Source of the DNA: Leishmania panamensis
Taxonomy: Eukaryota; Euglenozoa; Kinetoplastea; Trypanosomatida; Trypanosomatidae
Assembly: GCF_000755165.1 (NCBI RefSeq)
Contig: NC_025879.1
Location: 1,279,123 to 1,343,122 of the forward strand
DNA: 64,000 nucleotides
Direction of reading: 5' to 3'
Numbering within the stretch: position 1 is the stretch's first letter; the number at the start of each line of letters is the position of its first letter. This document shows, in pieces, positions 1 through 12,109 of this stretch. The translations under genes and the position numbers were made by a program. The notes below the pieces were generated by a model. It had not been told where the DNA came from, ran no database searches, and was given only the letters and a program-made list of their open reading frames with translations.

Positions 1-2354
1 TGGCTTGTCTTGGTGTTTCGTTCAAGCACAGGCTCAGAGACACAGACAGCGCTCTTGGGAAAGAGAGGAGAAGGAGTGAGGCAAAGAAAGAAAAGACGCT
101 GCTGTACTGTGAGGGAAGTGGTGCGAGTCACGTTGACTCTCATTCTTCTCTCTCATCCTCTTTTATCAGGTCTGTTGTACAACAGTTTCGACCGCTGTTC
201 CTCTCCGTCGCTCCTTCTCATGGTGCAGGGCGCTGCTTGAGTAACTCGAAGGGTCCAACAACGAGAATCAAATGCTCAAACCTCGAAAGAGAAGCCGCAC
301 GAAGGAAACTGTGAGCGCTACGCCTGTGGAACACTCACACGCCCACACTCTCGCTGAAACGACCGCCCAGTTCAAGCAGCTTACAAAGAAGCCTTTCGAA
401 CGATAAACAAAATATATGTGCTAATGGTTTCTCTCGTCTTCGCCCCCCTCCCTCTTTTTCTCTCTCTCTGCGGACATACGTTTGTGCGGCTCTTCTTTTA
501 CCCTTTTCGTTCATTCTTTCTCTGTCTCATCACTATCACCGATACATGTGCGTGTGAAGGGCATTTCCAATGTACAATATGTCTTTGATTGCATCTCTCT
601 CTGTGTGTGTGTGTGTGCGTGTGTGGCACTGATAGAAGAGGAGTAACCGAAAGAGGAGGAGGGGCGGTGGCGGGCAGTGACCTGCTTTGCATAGAGGCGA
701 CAAGCAAGAAGCAGCACTCGCAGTTAAAGGACTAGCCATAGAGAGCTGCTAGTTCTTTACAGTGCGAGAGACATCAGACTTGGTGATGCGACGTGCGGCT
801 TTATGCGCTTGTGTTCACGCACCTCTTTCTACTTGCCTTTGACCTTTCTCATCCACCCGCTGCCGCCGTCTCACACTCTCTCTCTCTAAAACCCTCGTTG
901 CCTTTCTTGTTAACCGCCCTTCACTGTCTCTGCATTTGAGAGCCTACCCGGCACCTTCACCCATTTCTTGCGATGACAGCCGCTTCCCCTTCGTGTCACT
1001 TACCGCCACCGATAAGGCACATCGCGGAGAAACGACCAATGCGCGGTGAAAGCGCAAGAGATATCCGTCGACTTAATGATTTCGTAATTTTTTTTTCCTT
1101 TTCTATTACGCAACACTTTACCTGCGTGTGGAACTTTACGTTGTTTTACTGCTGCTGCTGCTGCCTGTGCGTTCCCTTTTCCGTCTTTGGTTGGATTTAG
1201 TCTCTTTTTTTTCTTTTGCATGTTTGTCTTCGTCTTTTGCTCTGCCGATTCGCGTGTTTGCCCTCCATCGTGTGCGTGTGTGTGTGTTTACCTGAAGTAC
1301 CTTCATCTCTCTTCTTCTTTCGTTTCTCTGTTTTGCATATTTGGCTGGGCGTGTGAAGTTGCGCGCATGTACGTCTGTCTCTGTGTGCTACGCTGTCTGT
1401 CGATCCCCTCCTCTTCTCTCGTTGTGCTGTGAATGCCGCTGTTTTATCTTTGCCTGCTCCTCTCGATGGGTCTGTGTGCGCATGACAGTGCATGGCTGTG
1501 CGTGAGTGTGTGACCGTGTCGATGCAGCTTTGCTTTATTTTCTTGCGTTCTTTATGCTTTGTTTTGTTTTTCTCTTTCGCGCTGTCACTCTTTTTCTCTT
1601 TCCCATGCACATCTCATGTAACTACGCCGGTGCGTCCGTCCCTGGTGCCTCCTACCCCTCCTTCCCCTTTCGTTTCTCTCTTTTTCCTCCTTCCACGCGT
1701 CTGCTCGCGCATGTGTGTATGTGCTTTTCATGTTCTTGTGTGTGGGTCTGCTTGTATGTAATGCGCGTGTGCGTACTCTTTATGCGAGCCACCTTATGCT
1801 TGGTGTGCGCTTGGTGCAGTGGAGTGTGCTTGGGATGCCCGACCGTGCATCTGGTGCGCCTGGTGGAGCAGACCTTGAAACTGACGAGCAGAAAGGAACG
1901 AGAATAAAGAGCCCATAAGCATCGCTGCGGAGGAAGGTGGTGCAAACTGCAGGGATGATGATGGTCGACCGTACCCATCAGATTGTCTCTACGGTGAACG
2001 CTGCGGGGCGGTGTTTGCTCAATGTGAGCCACTGTCCATCCCCATCTCACTTCTTTACTGCTTCTGCTGTGGTGTACAGACACTCTCCGGGCTTAGTTTA
2101 CCCTGAGATTAGGTCAATGGACACTGCAGGCGCCTGAGTGGTGTGCACCGTAACTTCTTTCCTGTACTTTTTTTTTTCTCCCTTTCCCCCCACCCTGCCT
2201 TCTTCTTGCGCTACGAAACACGCACATGCGCAACCGCACGCGCTTCAGGTTTTCCTTCGCCTACAATTACCACCGGTTGCCGAGCTGAACCCCTCCCTCC
2301 TCTCCCCTCTTCCTCACTCTACAGTGAATCAGCTCCTTCATCCCCTTCTCAACC
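1..2354 (+). other. Intergenic spacer, UTRs; no gene seen
   Basis: No reading frame here has the GC-rich, protein-like composition of the genes in this window. The stretch probably holds the 3' UTR of a gene left of the window and the 5' UTR of the next gene. It contains a short TG tract near 602-624, a GCT run near 1149-1164 and many T/C-rich blocks. The open frames present encode Ser/Leu/Phe/Cys-rich low-complexity sequence typical of translated pyrimidine tracts. Confidence 0.7.
2153..2248 (+). promoter_or_regulatory. Candidate spliced-leader acceptor for the deaminase gene
   Basis: A strong T/C tract at about 2153-2209 is followed by the first AG at 2247-2248, with no AG in between. In trypanosomatids the spliced leader is joined at the first AG after such a tract. 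This would give a 5' UTR of about 106 nt before the ATG at 2355. The site is predicted from sequence only. Confidence 0.55.
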
Positions 2355-3194
2355 ATGCGGATTGTCATCTCCGAGACAGCAGACCAGGTAGCGGACTACG
2401 CGTCTAAGTACGTGATCGCATCGATCAACGACTTCAAGCCGACGGAAGACCGACCGTTCGTGCTTGGGCTGCCGACAGGCGAGACACCAATGCGCACGTA
2501 CCAGAAGCTGATCGTTGCGTACCGCGAGGGCCGCGTGACATTCAAGAACGTTGTTACGTTCAACATGGACGAGTATGTCGGGCTGCCGGCGGACCACCCG
2601 GAGAGCTACCACTACTTTATGAAGCACAACTTCTTTAACTATGTAGACATCCCGGAGAAGAACCGACACATCCTGAACGGGAACGCGCCGGACCTGATCG
2701 AGGAGTGCCGTCAGTACGAGGAGAAGATCAAGGCCGCTGGCGGTATCCACCTGTTCCTCGCAGGGATCGGGACGGACGGCCACCTTGCGTTCAACGAGCC
2801 CGGAAGCAGTCTGTACAGCCACACGCGTGTGAAGAGTCTGAATGCGGAGACAATGAAAAGCAACGCGCGGTTCTTCGGCAACGACGTGTCGCGCGTGCCA
2901 ACGATGGCACTGACGGTGGGGCTGCGCACGATCATGGATGCAAAGGTTGTGCTGATGATGGCGACTGGTGCCAGCAAAGCTCTCGCCGTTGCGCGGTGCG
3001 TGGAGGGCGGGATCACGCACATGTGCACTGCGACAATGTTGCAGATGCACCCCGCCGCGGTGCTATGCCTTGATGAGGACGCGACACTGGAGCTGAAGGT
3101 GCGGACGACGCGCTACTTCAAGTCGCTGCTGAGAACGGAGAAAGCACTGGAGGAGCGCCAGAAGAACATAAAGCGCGCTGATTCGAAACTGTAG
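2355..3194 (+). CDS. GND: Glucosamine-6-phosphate deaminase (isomerase), glycosomal
   Basis: This 279-aa enzyme converts glucosamine 6-phosphate to fructose 6-phosphate and ammonia, feeding amino sugars into glycolysis. The length and key residues match the NagB family almost position for position: the substrate-loop motif LPTGETP near 39-45, FNMDEYVGL with the proton-transfer aspartate D72, and GIGTDGHLAFNEPG with D141, H143 and E148. The last three residues are SKL, a classic type 1 peroxisomal signal, so the enzyme should be imported into glycosomes, where kinetoplastids keep early sugar metabolism. The ATG at 2355 is chosen because it starts the conserved N-terminal strand and follows a good splice acceptor about 106 nt upstream. 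A perfect 21-bp hairpin lies about 450 nt past the stop codon. Confidence 0.97.
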   Translation: MRIVISETADQVADYASKYVIASINDFKPTEDRPFVLGLPTGETPMRTYQKLIVAYREGRVTFKNVVTFNMDEYVGLPADHPESYHYFMKHNFFNYVDIPEKNRHILNGNAPDLIEECRQYEEKIKAAGGIHLFLAGIGTDGHLAFNEPGSSLYSHTRVKSLNAETMKSNARFFGNDVSRVPTMALTVGLRTIMDAKVVLMMATGASKALAVARCVEGGITHMCTATMLQMHPAAVLCLDEDATLELKVRTTRYFKSLLRTEKALEERQKNIKRADSKL

Positions 3195-3641
3195 GTGTGC
3201 GTGTGCCTGCGTGCACGTCAGCTGTTTTCCTCGCCTGTCGGCCCACGTGCCCCCAAAAGGGCAGCAGTGCTTTGCCACCGCGGCCACTCACGTGCAAACC
3301 ACTTCGTCGCCCCCCACCTCCCCCTCCCAGTCTTGTTTCCCATTTTTCATGTTTGACCTACGCTTCCTTCCTTGTCGTTCGTGTTCTCCCCTTTGCTGGT
3401 GGCACCTGCAGGCGTGTGTGGTGAGCAATGGCTTATTGCGCTGGTCCACCAACGCGTACACGACCCCACCAACGCTCTCCCCGGCTCCTCCACATCAGGC
3501 GCATGAGGGGGCGGGTGTCACGAGGGGGAAGGGTGGGGGAGTGGTGGCTCAGCACCCACGAAAATGGGCGCCCCTCTATCTTTTCTTTCTCCGGAGGTAA
3601 ACTTATTTTGCAAGCACGTGTCCACTGCCCGACACCGTACC

Positions 3642-3694
3642 CCCACCGGCACCGCAGTGCGAAATGGCAGGACTCGCACTGCGGTGCCGGTGGG
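3642..3694 (+). repeat. Perfect 21-bp inverted repeat (hairpin)
   Basis: The arms 3642-3662 and 3674-3694 are exact reverse complements over 21 bases and are separated by an 11-base loop (3663-3673). The arms are GC-rich (beginning CCCACCGGCACC) and the right arm is followed by a T-rich run. In the transcript this would fold into a very stable stem in the deaminase 3' UTR. Its function is unknown. Confidence 0.9.
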
Positions 3695-4615
3695 TTGTTT
3701 TTGTAGTCGGAGGGGACGCTGGCGCGTGCGCGCAGCTTACATACTTTTACGCAACATGCAAGCGCAAACCTTCTCTCCTCAGCTCCGTGTCACCACTGCT
3801 GCCGGTGTGTTTCCACATGCTCTCTGTTATTCAGCGTGCGGAGGGATTGGGTGTGGATGTATGTAGGGCCGCCTGTGGGCTGCATGTCAGGCAACCACAC
3901 GTGCTCTGTGAGGCGACACAGTCATTCTTCGCGGGCTACAGTTGAAAATGGGCTCATTTCTGGACAAGAGGTGAAGGTACGTGGCGTTGGCTGGTCTTTC
4001 TCATGTGGGGAGAATCGTCGTGCCTTATTGGAAACCGGCATTGGAGCGCTCCTGCCGTCGCTTAATTTTACCACACTGCAGGCTGCAAGGGGATCTGTTC
4101 TGAGGGTCAATAGCGGTCTTGTGCGTATGCCGTTCCGCATGCGTGCACGTGATGCTCTGGAACGAGGCCGTTGCGCCGCTCTCGATTGCCCTGGATGCGC
4201 TAAAGAGCGGCGCTGCCTATCTTGCAATCAACCCCTATCACCACTACTCCTCCATATCTTCTTCTGTGGCTCCCCTTCTCCTCGTCTGCCGTGTTGCACG
4301 TAATCTGCGTGCTTCACCACGCACTCACATGCGCCATCACCACCACTTCAATGAACTCGTCCGTGATGGAACTTTTCTTTTCCCATTCCTCATCTACATT
4401 TCTGTCTCTCACAATTTCACCTGCCTCGCCCCCCGGCGCGATCCATGCATGTGTGCGTGTCTCTCTCTCTCTCTCTTCGCCGGGTCAACAGTTCCCTGCG
4501 AGCTTAGATCGGCTTTCAGCGTAGTATACCTCTCTACATTTTCCACCTCTTGTGCTTCTTTCGCGCGCATCCTGACGTGAGTGACGTTCGCTACGCACTT
4601 CGCTGTTCGCATATA

Positions 4616-4652
4616 TTCTTTTCCTCCGCTTCTCTCTCGACGGCCGCTGTAG
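4616..4652 (+). promoter_or_regulatory. Candidate spliced-leader acceptor for CCT1
   Basis: A pyrimidine tract at about 4616-4640 is followed by AG at 4651-4652, giving a 5' UTR of about 106 nt before the ATG at 4759. A second CAG at 4678-4680 is an alternative. The site is predicted only. Confidence 0.45.
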
Positions 4653-4758
4653 TTCCGTGACTGTGCTCGGGCCCCTTCAGACAGACGCCCCCCCCCCCCC
4701 CCACACACGAGTGGCTCACACGCACCTTCTTGCACCCTACCCCATTCACACTGATAAG

Positions 4759-6399
4759 ATGCAGCCGAAACAGAAGGCAGCCCTTGGCATCAACGGCACC
4801 CGAACCAGCGGCATCGCCGTGCGCCGCGAGAACGTGACTGCTGCGTTGGCCGTGGCAAATGTCGTGAAGTCGTCACTGGGCCCCATCGGCCTGGACAAGA
4901 TGCTGGTGGACGACGTCGGTGATGTGATGGTGACGAACGACGGCGCGACAATCCTGAAGAGCCTCGACGTGGAGCACCCAGCCGCCCGCTTACTGGTGGA
5001 TCTGGCGCAGCTCCAGGACAAGGAGATTGGCGACGGCACCACCTCTGTCGTGATCCTCGCTGCGGAGCTGCTGAGGAGAGCTCAGGAGCTCGTGTCGCAG
5101 GGCATTCACGCGACGAGCATCATTGCGGGCTACAAGCTTGCCATGCGTGAGGCACTGCGCTACCTGAACGACAACCTCGTCTGCGCCGTGGACAGCCTCG
5201 GCAAGGATGTGCTGCTAAATGTCGCTCGCACCTCCATGTCGAGCAAGATCCTAAGCAACGATGTGGAGCTGTTCGCGAAGGTTGTAGTGGATGCGATCAT
5301 GTCCGTCAAGACGGTGAACGACTTCGGCGACGTCATTTACCCTCGTAAGGCGGTATCAATCCTGCTGCAGCACGGCCGAAGCCTGCACGAATCACGGCTT
5401 GTTCAGGGCTTTGCGATGAACCTCTCTCGCGCCGCACAGGGCATGCCAACCTCAGTGAAGGACGCGAAGATTGCCCTCATCGACTTCGACCTGCGTGCTG
5501 TCAAGATGAAGCTCGGTATCAACATCACCATCACGGACCCCTCCAAGGCCGAGGCAATCCGCCAGCGTGAGCTCGACATTACCAAGGAACGCATTCATAA
5601 GATGATCTCGGCCGGCGCCAATGTCATCATGACGACGTGGGGGATCGAGGATAGCATGATGAAGTACATGGTGGACAACAATGTGCTGGGCGTACGCCGT
5701 GTCAAGAAGGATGACATACGCCGTATCGCCAAGGTTACCGGGGCGCAGGTAGTCCACACCATGTCCGACCTCGAGGGTGAAGAGGTCTTCGACCCCAAAT
5801 GGCTCGGTCAGTCGGAGAAGGTGTACGAGGAGCACATGGGCGATGATGACTGCATCGTTGTTTCTGGCACGTCGAACGCCGTGTGCGCCACGATCGTGTG
5901 CCGCGGCGCGAACTACTTCATGCTAGAGGAGATGGAGCGCGCGTTGAACGACGCGCTGTGGGCTGTGGCGCGCACATGTGACGCCAGCTCAGTTGTTGCT
6001 GGCGGCGGCTCCGTAGAGGCTGCGGTGTCGGTGTACCTGGACAACTTTGCCCGCACGCTGAGCTCGCGAGAGCAGCTGGCGGTGGCCGAGTACGCTGAGG
6101 CATTGCTCATCATTCCGAAGGTACTGGCGCTAAACGCTGCCCTCGACGCGACGGACATCGTCGCGAAGCTTCGCGTCGAGCACACGCAGGCACAGAGCAG
6201 CAGTCAGCAGACGGAGGCGCGCTTTACCGGACTGGATCTGCACAACGGCACGCTGCGCAACAACATCAGGGCGGGTGTGCTGGAGCCGAAACCTAGCAAA
6301 GTTAAATCTCTGCAGTTCGCGACGGAAGCGGCTGTGACGGTGCTGCGTATCGACGACTGCGTGCGCCTCCACCCCGATGAGGAGGACCAGCAGCGCTAA
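4759..6399 (+). CDS. CCT1: T-complex protein 1 subunit alpha (CCT1), cytosolic chaperonin
   Basis: This 546-aa subunit belongs to the hetero-oligomeric TRiC/CCT chaperonin that folds actin, tubulin and other cytosolic proteins using ATP. ATP-site motifs are intact: SSLGPIGLDKMLVDDVGD near 38-55, NDGATIL at 60-66, GDGTTSVV at 91-98, and a C-terminal GGGSVE before the last equatorial helices. The N-terminal part reads like the alpha subunit of other eukaryotes (NVVKSSLGPIGLDKMLV, then LDVEHPAA), which separates it from the other seven paralogues. The frame is open 34 codons further upstream, but only with a GTG start and a poly-C-encoded stretch. The ATG at 4759 gives the family length and is preferred. 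Confidence 0.95.
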   Translation: MQPKQKAALGINGTRTSGIAVRRENVTAALAVANVVKSSLGPIGLDKMLVDDVGDVMVTNDGATILKSLDVEHPAARLLVDLAQLQDKEIGDGTTSVVILAAELLRRAQELVSQGIHATSIIAGYKLAMREALRYLNDNLVCAVDSLGKDVLLNVARTSMSSKILSNDVELFAKVVVDAIMSVKTVNDFGDVIYPRKAVSILLQHGRSLHESRLVQGFAMNLSRAAQGMPTSVKDAKIALIDFDLRAVKMKLGINITITDPSKAEAIRQRELDITKERIHKMISAGANVIMTTWGIEDSMMKYMVDNNVLGVRRVKKDDIRRIAKVTGAQVVHTMSDLEGEEVFDPKWLGQSEKVYEEHMGDDDCIVVSGTSNAVCATIVCRGANYFMLEEMERALNDALWAVARTCDASSVVAGGGSVEAAVSVYLDNFARTLSSREQLAVAEYAEALLIIPKVLALNAALDATDIVAKLRVEHTQAQSSSQQTEARFTGLDLHNGTLRNNIRAGVLEPKPSKVKSLQFATEAAVTVLRIDDCVRLHPDEEDQQR

Positions 6400-6729
6400 A
6401 GGCTGTCTTTCCTACCGATTATGCGAGTAGGGTGAGGCATAGAGAGCCTCCACTGCCGCCGCGTGGCACAAGAGAAGGCACAGTAGTGAGAGCGCGCTCT
6501 CAATAAATGTGGCTTGCAAGCTGGAAAGAGGATATCGGTCTAGAAGCTGCCGTGGGCATAGTCATATCGATCTGCATGCATCAACGTTCCTCTTTCTCTC
6601 TGTAGGTGTGCTCGTGTGTTTCCCTTCTCGCTAGATCGTCGCTCCATTCTTTTGCTCTTGAGCCCCTCTCTTTCTCAGTCTTTCTACTCCTCACCACCAG
6701 TTAATCTGCCTCTGCTTCTCTCTATTTAC

Positions 6730-6798
6730 GTGTGTGCGTGTGTGTGTGTGTGTGTGCGTGTGTGTGTGTGTGTGTGCGTGTGTGTGTCTGTGTGTGCG
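6730..6798. repeat. 20-bp TG/CG minisatellite
   Basis: Alternating purine-pyrimidine tract with a higher-order period of 20 bases: a TGTGTGCG block recurs at 6731, 6751 and 6771 and again at 6791, each followed by further TG dinucleotides. The third unit has one change (TC). Such tracts are slippage-prone and can adopt left-handed DNA. Confidence 0.85.
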
Positions 6799-9625
6799 CT
6801 TCACCAAGACGGCACCTGCAATGGGGGAGCGGATGCCGTGTTCTTCAAAGGACTGAGGTATGCGGGCGGCAGGACGGGGGGGAGTAGGTGGCAGAGAAGA
6901 GCTGCGAAGCGAAAGGCGAGGACACAGCCATTTCTGAACCCCGCCGCTCAGTGAGAGAGAGAGAACGAGGAGAAGAGGTAAAGAGGCGTTGCGTGCTTCT
7001 CTCTCCTCCCACTTCTTCGCTCTCGTTCTCTCTCTGTTTGGTCGCGTTTTATTTATTTTTAAATTTTGTTTGCCGTCTTGCTCGCTGTGTCCTTCTCGTG
7101 GCTTGTCTGTCTCTTTTTCTTTGGAGCTTCCAAACACCACTTTGGACTGTGAGGGGTGAGGCGTTGTGCGCGCAAGAAAACAGGCGCACATCCCGCAGGC
7201 ATTTATAAGCGCGCGAGTTCTGCCGGAGGGGGGGGGGCAGCGGCAGCAGCAGAGAGTCGTCGAACGTGTTCGTTTGATGTATGCAGTTAGAGAGAGAGAG
7301 GAGAAGAAGGGGAAGAGAGAGAATAGTGAGAAGTATTCATAGGCAAAGCGAGCGTGGTGCAGAAAGGGGAGTCGAAAGTGCAGCTCAACGTGCCAGATGC
7401 CCACATACTGAGCACATAGCACAAAGCGCAATGCGAAGGCGAATTCGAGAGAGGAAATCGCAGATGTGCATGACTGTATTAGGGTACGACGGTACTTTTC
7501 TGTCTTCTCTCTCTCTCAGTGGTGTGAAGATCTCGAAAGTGGAGGATGGAGGAGGGTCTGAAGGGGGGGGACGATGGTCTTCTGCTCACACGCGTGTGTG
7601 CCTTTTCTCTTTCCGTTGAGGTGGTATTGCACCGTTCCGATGCACACGAATGCTCCTCAGTTGGACTTCCCCTTCTTTCTTCCCCCTCCTTCTTCCCCCC
7701 TCTCTCTGTCGTGCGCTTTTTGCCCCCTCCCCCACATTTTCAGTCATTTTTTAGCGCCAGGCGTCTGTCTGTGGTTCTTTTAGAGATTTGTAAAGGTGTG
7801 TGTGTGTGTATGAGGCTTTGTGCATACCACGCCAACGAAGACACTCGGCTCAGCATCATTCTCTCTCTCTCTCCCGTTGTGTGGGTTGTCGCCGTAGTTT
7901 GGCCTTCATTAAGTAACCACGGAAAAGAGGGAAGAAAAGCAGGGCAAACAAAATTGCTCCTTTTTTTGAAAAAAGAGAACCCCTTTTTCTCATGCAGCAC
8001 ATGTCTAGCTCTGCACATGCCTGTGTGCGCGTGTGTGTGTGTCCGTGTGCGTACAGTTGACTGGTTGGCGCGCAGGCCGCCACAGGCGCGCGTCACTAAA
8101 GGACGAAACACCCAAAAAACACGCACACCTTAAAAGCAACAGAAACGAGCAAGTGAACGGGTGCTCACGTTGAACAGAATAGAGCTAAAGGCAAACGAGG
8201 GGCATGTCTCGAAGTGTCACTGCCCACTCTCCCCCCTCTATCGTATTCTGTGTGCATTCTGTAGAACAGGAGCGGCACGAATCTGCGCTCTTGGGCATCC
8301 CGGCACCCCCCCATTGTGTATGGCTCGGATTCTTCGCTGTGCGTTTAACGCAGCGACGCAGCGTCCTCTGATGCATCGGAAGCATTTGCCTCGTTGCTTA
8401 TTTGACATCGAGACCTACGCGGTGACACATCTGCTGTTGTATGTGCTGCTTATACTAACGTCTCCTCAACTCTCCTCTTTCTCCTCTTTCTTACTCACTC
8501 TGCCGAAGTAAGGAAATATTCCCCTGCAGAGCCTGAAGTAAGGTGTTAAGCGTGCGTTGGTGTACTTATTAGGTGAATGAGTGTGCCTTTGCAGTGCAAT
8601 CGACGAGTGACATTATCTTCTGCCCATCTCTTTCTCCATAAACCTTCCTACAGCGTGCGCGTGCGTGTGTGTCTTCCTCCATCCTTTCCATTTTTTTCTC
8701 TTCATCTCTTCTTTCAGGGTTTCACTTCTCTCCCCCCATTCCAGCATCTGTGCGCGCTAGCCAGTATTAGTGACCGCCTGTGTGTATGCAAGTAGTTCCA
8801 CGCAGAAATTACACCCTCTTCCACATCGATAACTCTTGGCTGCAAAACACATACACACATATACCCGCTTGCAAGCGCATGCATATTGCAATCTCTCTTT
8901 CTCTCTATCGCTCTCTCTCTCTCCGTCAAGCCAAGAGAAAGGAACGCGATTGAGGATAAATCCCATTTACTGCTATCAAGGATACGCACCCCCTGCGCAC
9001 GAGATACTGGCCCACTGACTCGAAAAGGAAAACACGAAGCGGAAAGGTAAAATACTGCGAGTTGCGCAAAGGCTGTAAAAAAAACGGAAAAGGACTCAAC
9101 GAGGCATCCCCCACCCTGAAAGGCAGACAGAGGGCCGGTAAGTGGGTACCTGCACATTCGTCTTCACGGACGAACTACTGCATCAAGATCGAGTAAAAGT
9201 CGATTTACATCTTTCTTCTTTGCTGTTGGTGTGTGCGTGTCTTGTGGCTTCTGCTATTCAGTGATCCTCAGTCGACCGTATTTTTCTCTGTGGGCTCTGC
9301 TGCCCTCTGCTCTTCTTGTTGCCCCTGACGATTTTCTTTTCCTTTGGAAGTCTGCCTGGGGTCAGCTTTTCTTTCTCATTTTGCTTGTTCATCTCTGCTG
9401 CTGCTCGACGGATTTCATACTTGTGTGTCTTTCCCTTGTTTGTGGTCTAATTTTTCTTTTGCCTTTTTTCTCTTGAGCCCGGATCTCTATGTGAGTAAGT
9501 GTGAATCCACAATTCGTCTCGATTACTTTTCTTTCGATTCCTGTATAGCTGTTGACTCGTACGTTCTCCTCTCCCCTTCCCGAGTGTATCCCTGGTTTGT
9601 TTCACTTAAACGTTTTCGCGCAAGT

Positions 9626-9657
<32 letters not shown>

Positions 9658-12109
9658 CGAAGGGGCCGACTCTGTGCTTTGTTTTGTGTTTCGTTTTCTT
9701 TTCTTTTGTTTGCACACTTCACCTTGGCGAAGTCTCTGGTAAGCGGGGTACCTCACGAGTCACTTTGTTCGATCGATTTGCTTACTTCTTTCCCACTCGC
9801 TTGCAGTGCGCTTGTGTGTGCCTTGTGTGTGTGTGTGTGTGTGCCTTGTGGTCGCTCGTTTGTGTTCCTCTGAAGCTCTTTGTCTTGGGTGTGACTAGGC
9901 AACGTGGGGTGGGGTGGGGAGAGTTGCACCAGTGAGTTAAAGCAAGAGGTCGAAGAAAACAGACAAGCGAACAAGAGGCTATATTGGGAGACGCAAAGCT
10001 AACACTGCCTTAACATCATCGCCAGCATCGCTCTCACTGGAGTCTATTAGCACTGATTTCCCGCTGTTCTTCTTGCGTTTGTTTCTCCTGTGCTTCTTTC
10101 ACTTGTCTTCTGCCTGCAATCACCTGCCCTAAGCGTTGGTTTCTGTGCTTGTGTGCGTGCGCGAAGCTCCTCTTCATGTTATACCCCTGGGATTCAAGGG
10201 AGAAGAACAAAACCCCGCAACTACCGACGTTACCACCGTCAGCGCGATATCACTAGCAATAGCACTGGTGCGGTGACGATAGACGTGCTTACAATACTTT
10301 TCCTGCGTCTTTACGACTCATTCGGGGGTCATCACCTCCTTTTTTTTTTTTATTAACGGAGACATCTTTCTTATTCGCACAGCTGCAGCTCACTCTTTCA
10401 CCAGACACGAGCAAAAACACAAAGCCCCCTGCGACTTCCGAGCAGAAAAGTGGAGCAAAGGACGCTGAGTTGTGCAGTAACACTAGTGGCGGAAGAGGAC
10501 TACTGCTGCAAGGTTTTGATCGCCTTCTTGAAATCAGCTCACTCGCCCACGTTCTCTCCTCTCTTTTATCTACTCATTTTTGTTTGTTTCATCCTGCGCA
10601 TTATTGTGTCTTTGCCTTCGCTGTACCAAACGACCTCCTCGCTATTCTACTCCTTATTCGTTCGTTGGCGCTGCTTTCAAGCACACAAGTGTGCCGACGT
10701 TTGCGTGTGTTGCCTCCCCATCTGTTGCTGTGCACCCCCTCTCCTCTTCTTTGGCTGTCTCTTATTGCCCTCACCTGTCGAGCTGCTCATTGAAGGAAGG
10801 CAACTAAGTGTGAGGGTGTTCGCCCAGAGCCCACGCACAGGGCACACGAGGAAGCAAGCCGCAAAAAAGAGGTACAGAGCACACGCAACGCGCCGGTGCT
10901 TCGTCTCTCTTTGCGAGGAGGAGAGAGGGGCATCGTATATCGACCTGCGCCCGTACTGTTTTCCTCCTTCCACCTTTTTTCAAAAAAATTGTTTTTTTTT
11001 TCTCTCTCTCTCTCTCTCTCTCTTTGTCAGTTTATTTTTTAGTTTCGTTTGCGAAGACGGAGCGGAAGAGAAAAGGACAAAAAGAACAAACAAAAACGAA
11101 AATCGCAACCACAGAAAGGCAAACGGCACTAAAACAGCAAAGCGAAGCGAATTATACGCAGCTTCTCTTTGTTTCTGTGCGTGTGCGCCATCGGATCGAA
11201 TTCACTATTACCTCTCTCTCTCTCTCCACTCCTCACCCTTCGTCTCGCTCAGGGCCATTGGGGAGGTTGCTCATCTCATTCCTCTTTCATCATCCGTTTC
11301 TTGCGATTCCTTTCTTTTTTTTTCTCTTTGCAGTTGGGTATACTACACTCGCTTCTTCGTTAAGGAGGGAGAGGACACAACATAGTAATCCATCATTACA
11401 CACTTTTTCGCGTGTGCAGTCAAAGGAAACACCGCAGAGTAGCTCTAGCTGAAGTATAGTAGTCGAAATATTATCAGTTTGCGCATGCGCGTGTATGTGT
11501 ATATAAGGCATCTCTTATTCAAACACGTTTATCCTACCCAGAAGTGCACGCTACTAGTTGTTAGTTAGTACTTAGTTGCGTGCGTCCTGTATTGCTTTAC
11601 CGCTTCTTTCCCCACTTCCTTCCCGAGGGTCGTATTAGGCATCGTCACAGTAGTCGTTTGATACTTTTTTATTTTCTTTTGCTTTCCAACGCTTCTGTGA
11701 GTGCCCTTCCTACCTTGTATGCTGCACTCCTTGTCTGCGTGCCTATCTGTCTTGTGTTTGCGTAGCCTCTTCTCTTTGCGCCTTCTACTGCCTTCTCCCT
11801 TAGCCTGTCAATGTGTGGTCTCTCTCTCTCTCTTCATCTTTGCCTTCACATCTCTGTAGCAGTTTATTGTGGCGTTCGTGTTTCCTCTCTCACCCTCTCC
11901 TGGTACGCGCACCCTCTGAACGTCTGTGCCATTTTGTTTACATTTCTGCGTGTGGGCGTGTTGACCTATTTTCTCTCTCTCCTTTCTCTCCTGATCCACA
12001 CATTTATTCCCGACTGGTGTTCGTGTCGTGCCCCCTTTCTCCTCCCTCTTCACCTTTCCTTTCCCTTCCTGTTAGGATCCACGCTGGCTAGTTCCCGTCT
12101 TCTTTTCCC

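Larger units (their letters stand above)
3195..4758 (+). other. Intergenic spacer between deaminase and CCT1
   Basis: This holds the probable 3' UTR of the deaminase and the 5' UTR of CCT1. It contains the perfect 21-bp inverted repeat annotated separately at 3642-3694, a more GC-balanced part around 3700-4230 with no convincing gene, then T/C-rich DNA leading to the CCT1 acceptor. A C-homopolymer lies near 4686-4702. Confidence 0.7.

Noticed and set aside
2349..3050. 233-codon minus-strand frame opposite the deaminase
   Set aside because: It is the antisense shadow of a well-supported gene, caused by GC-rich codon use; the same holds for the other long antisense frames opposite CCT1, LPD, the cyclin and CLC.
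10450..11385. 311-codon open frame in the 5.8-kb gene-free stretch
   Set aside because: It runs through homopolymer and TC repeats and alternates between Phe/Leu/Ser-rich and Lys/Arg-rich low complexity. It starts at a GTG codon, not an ATG.
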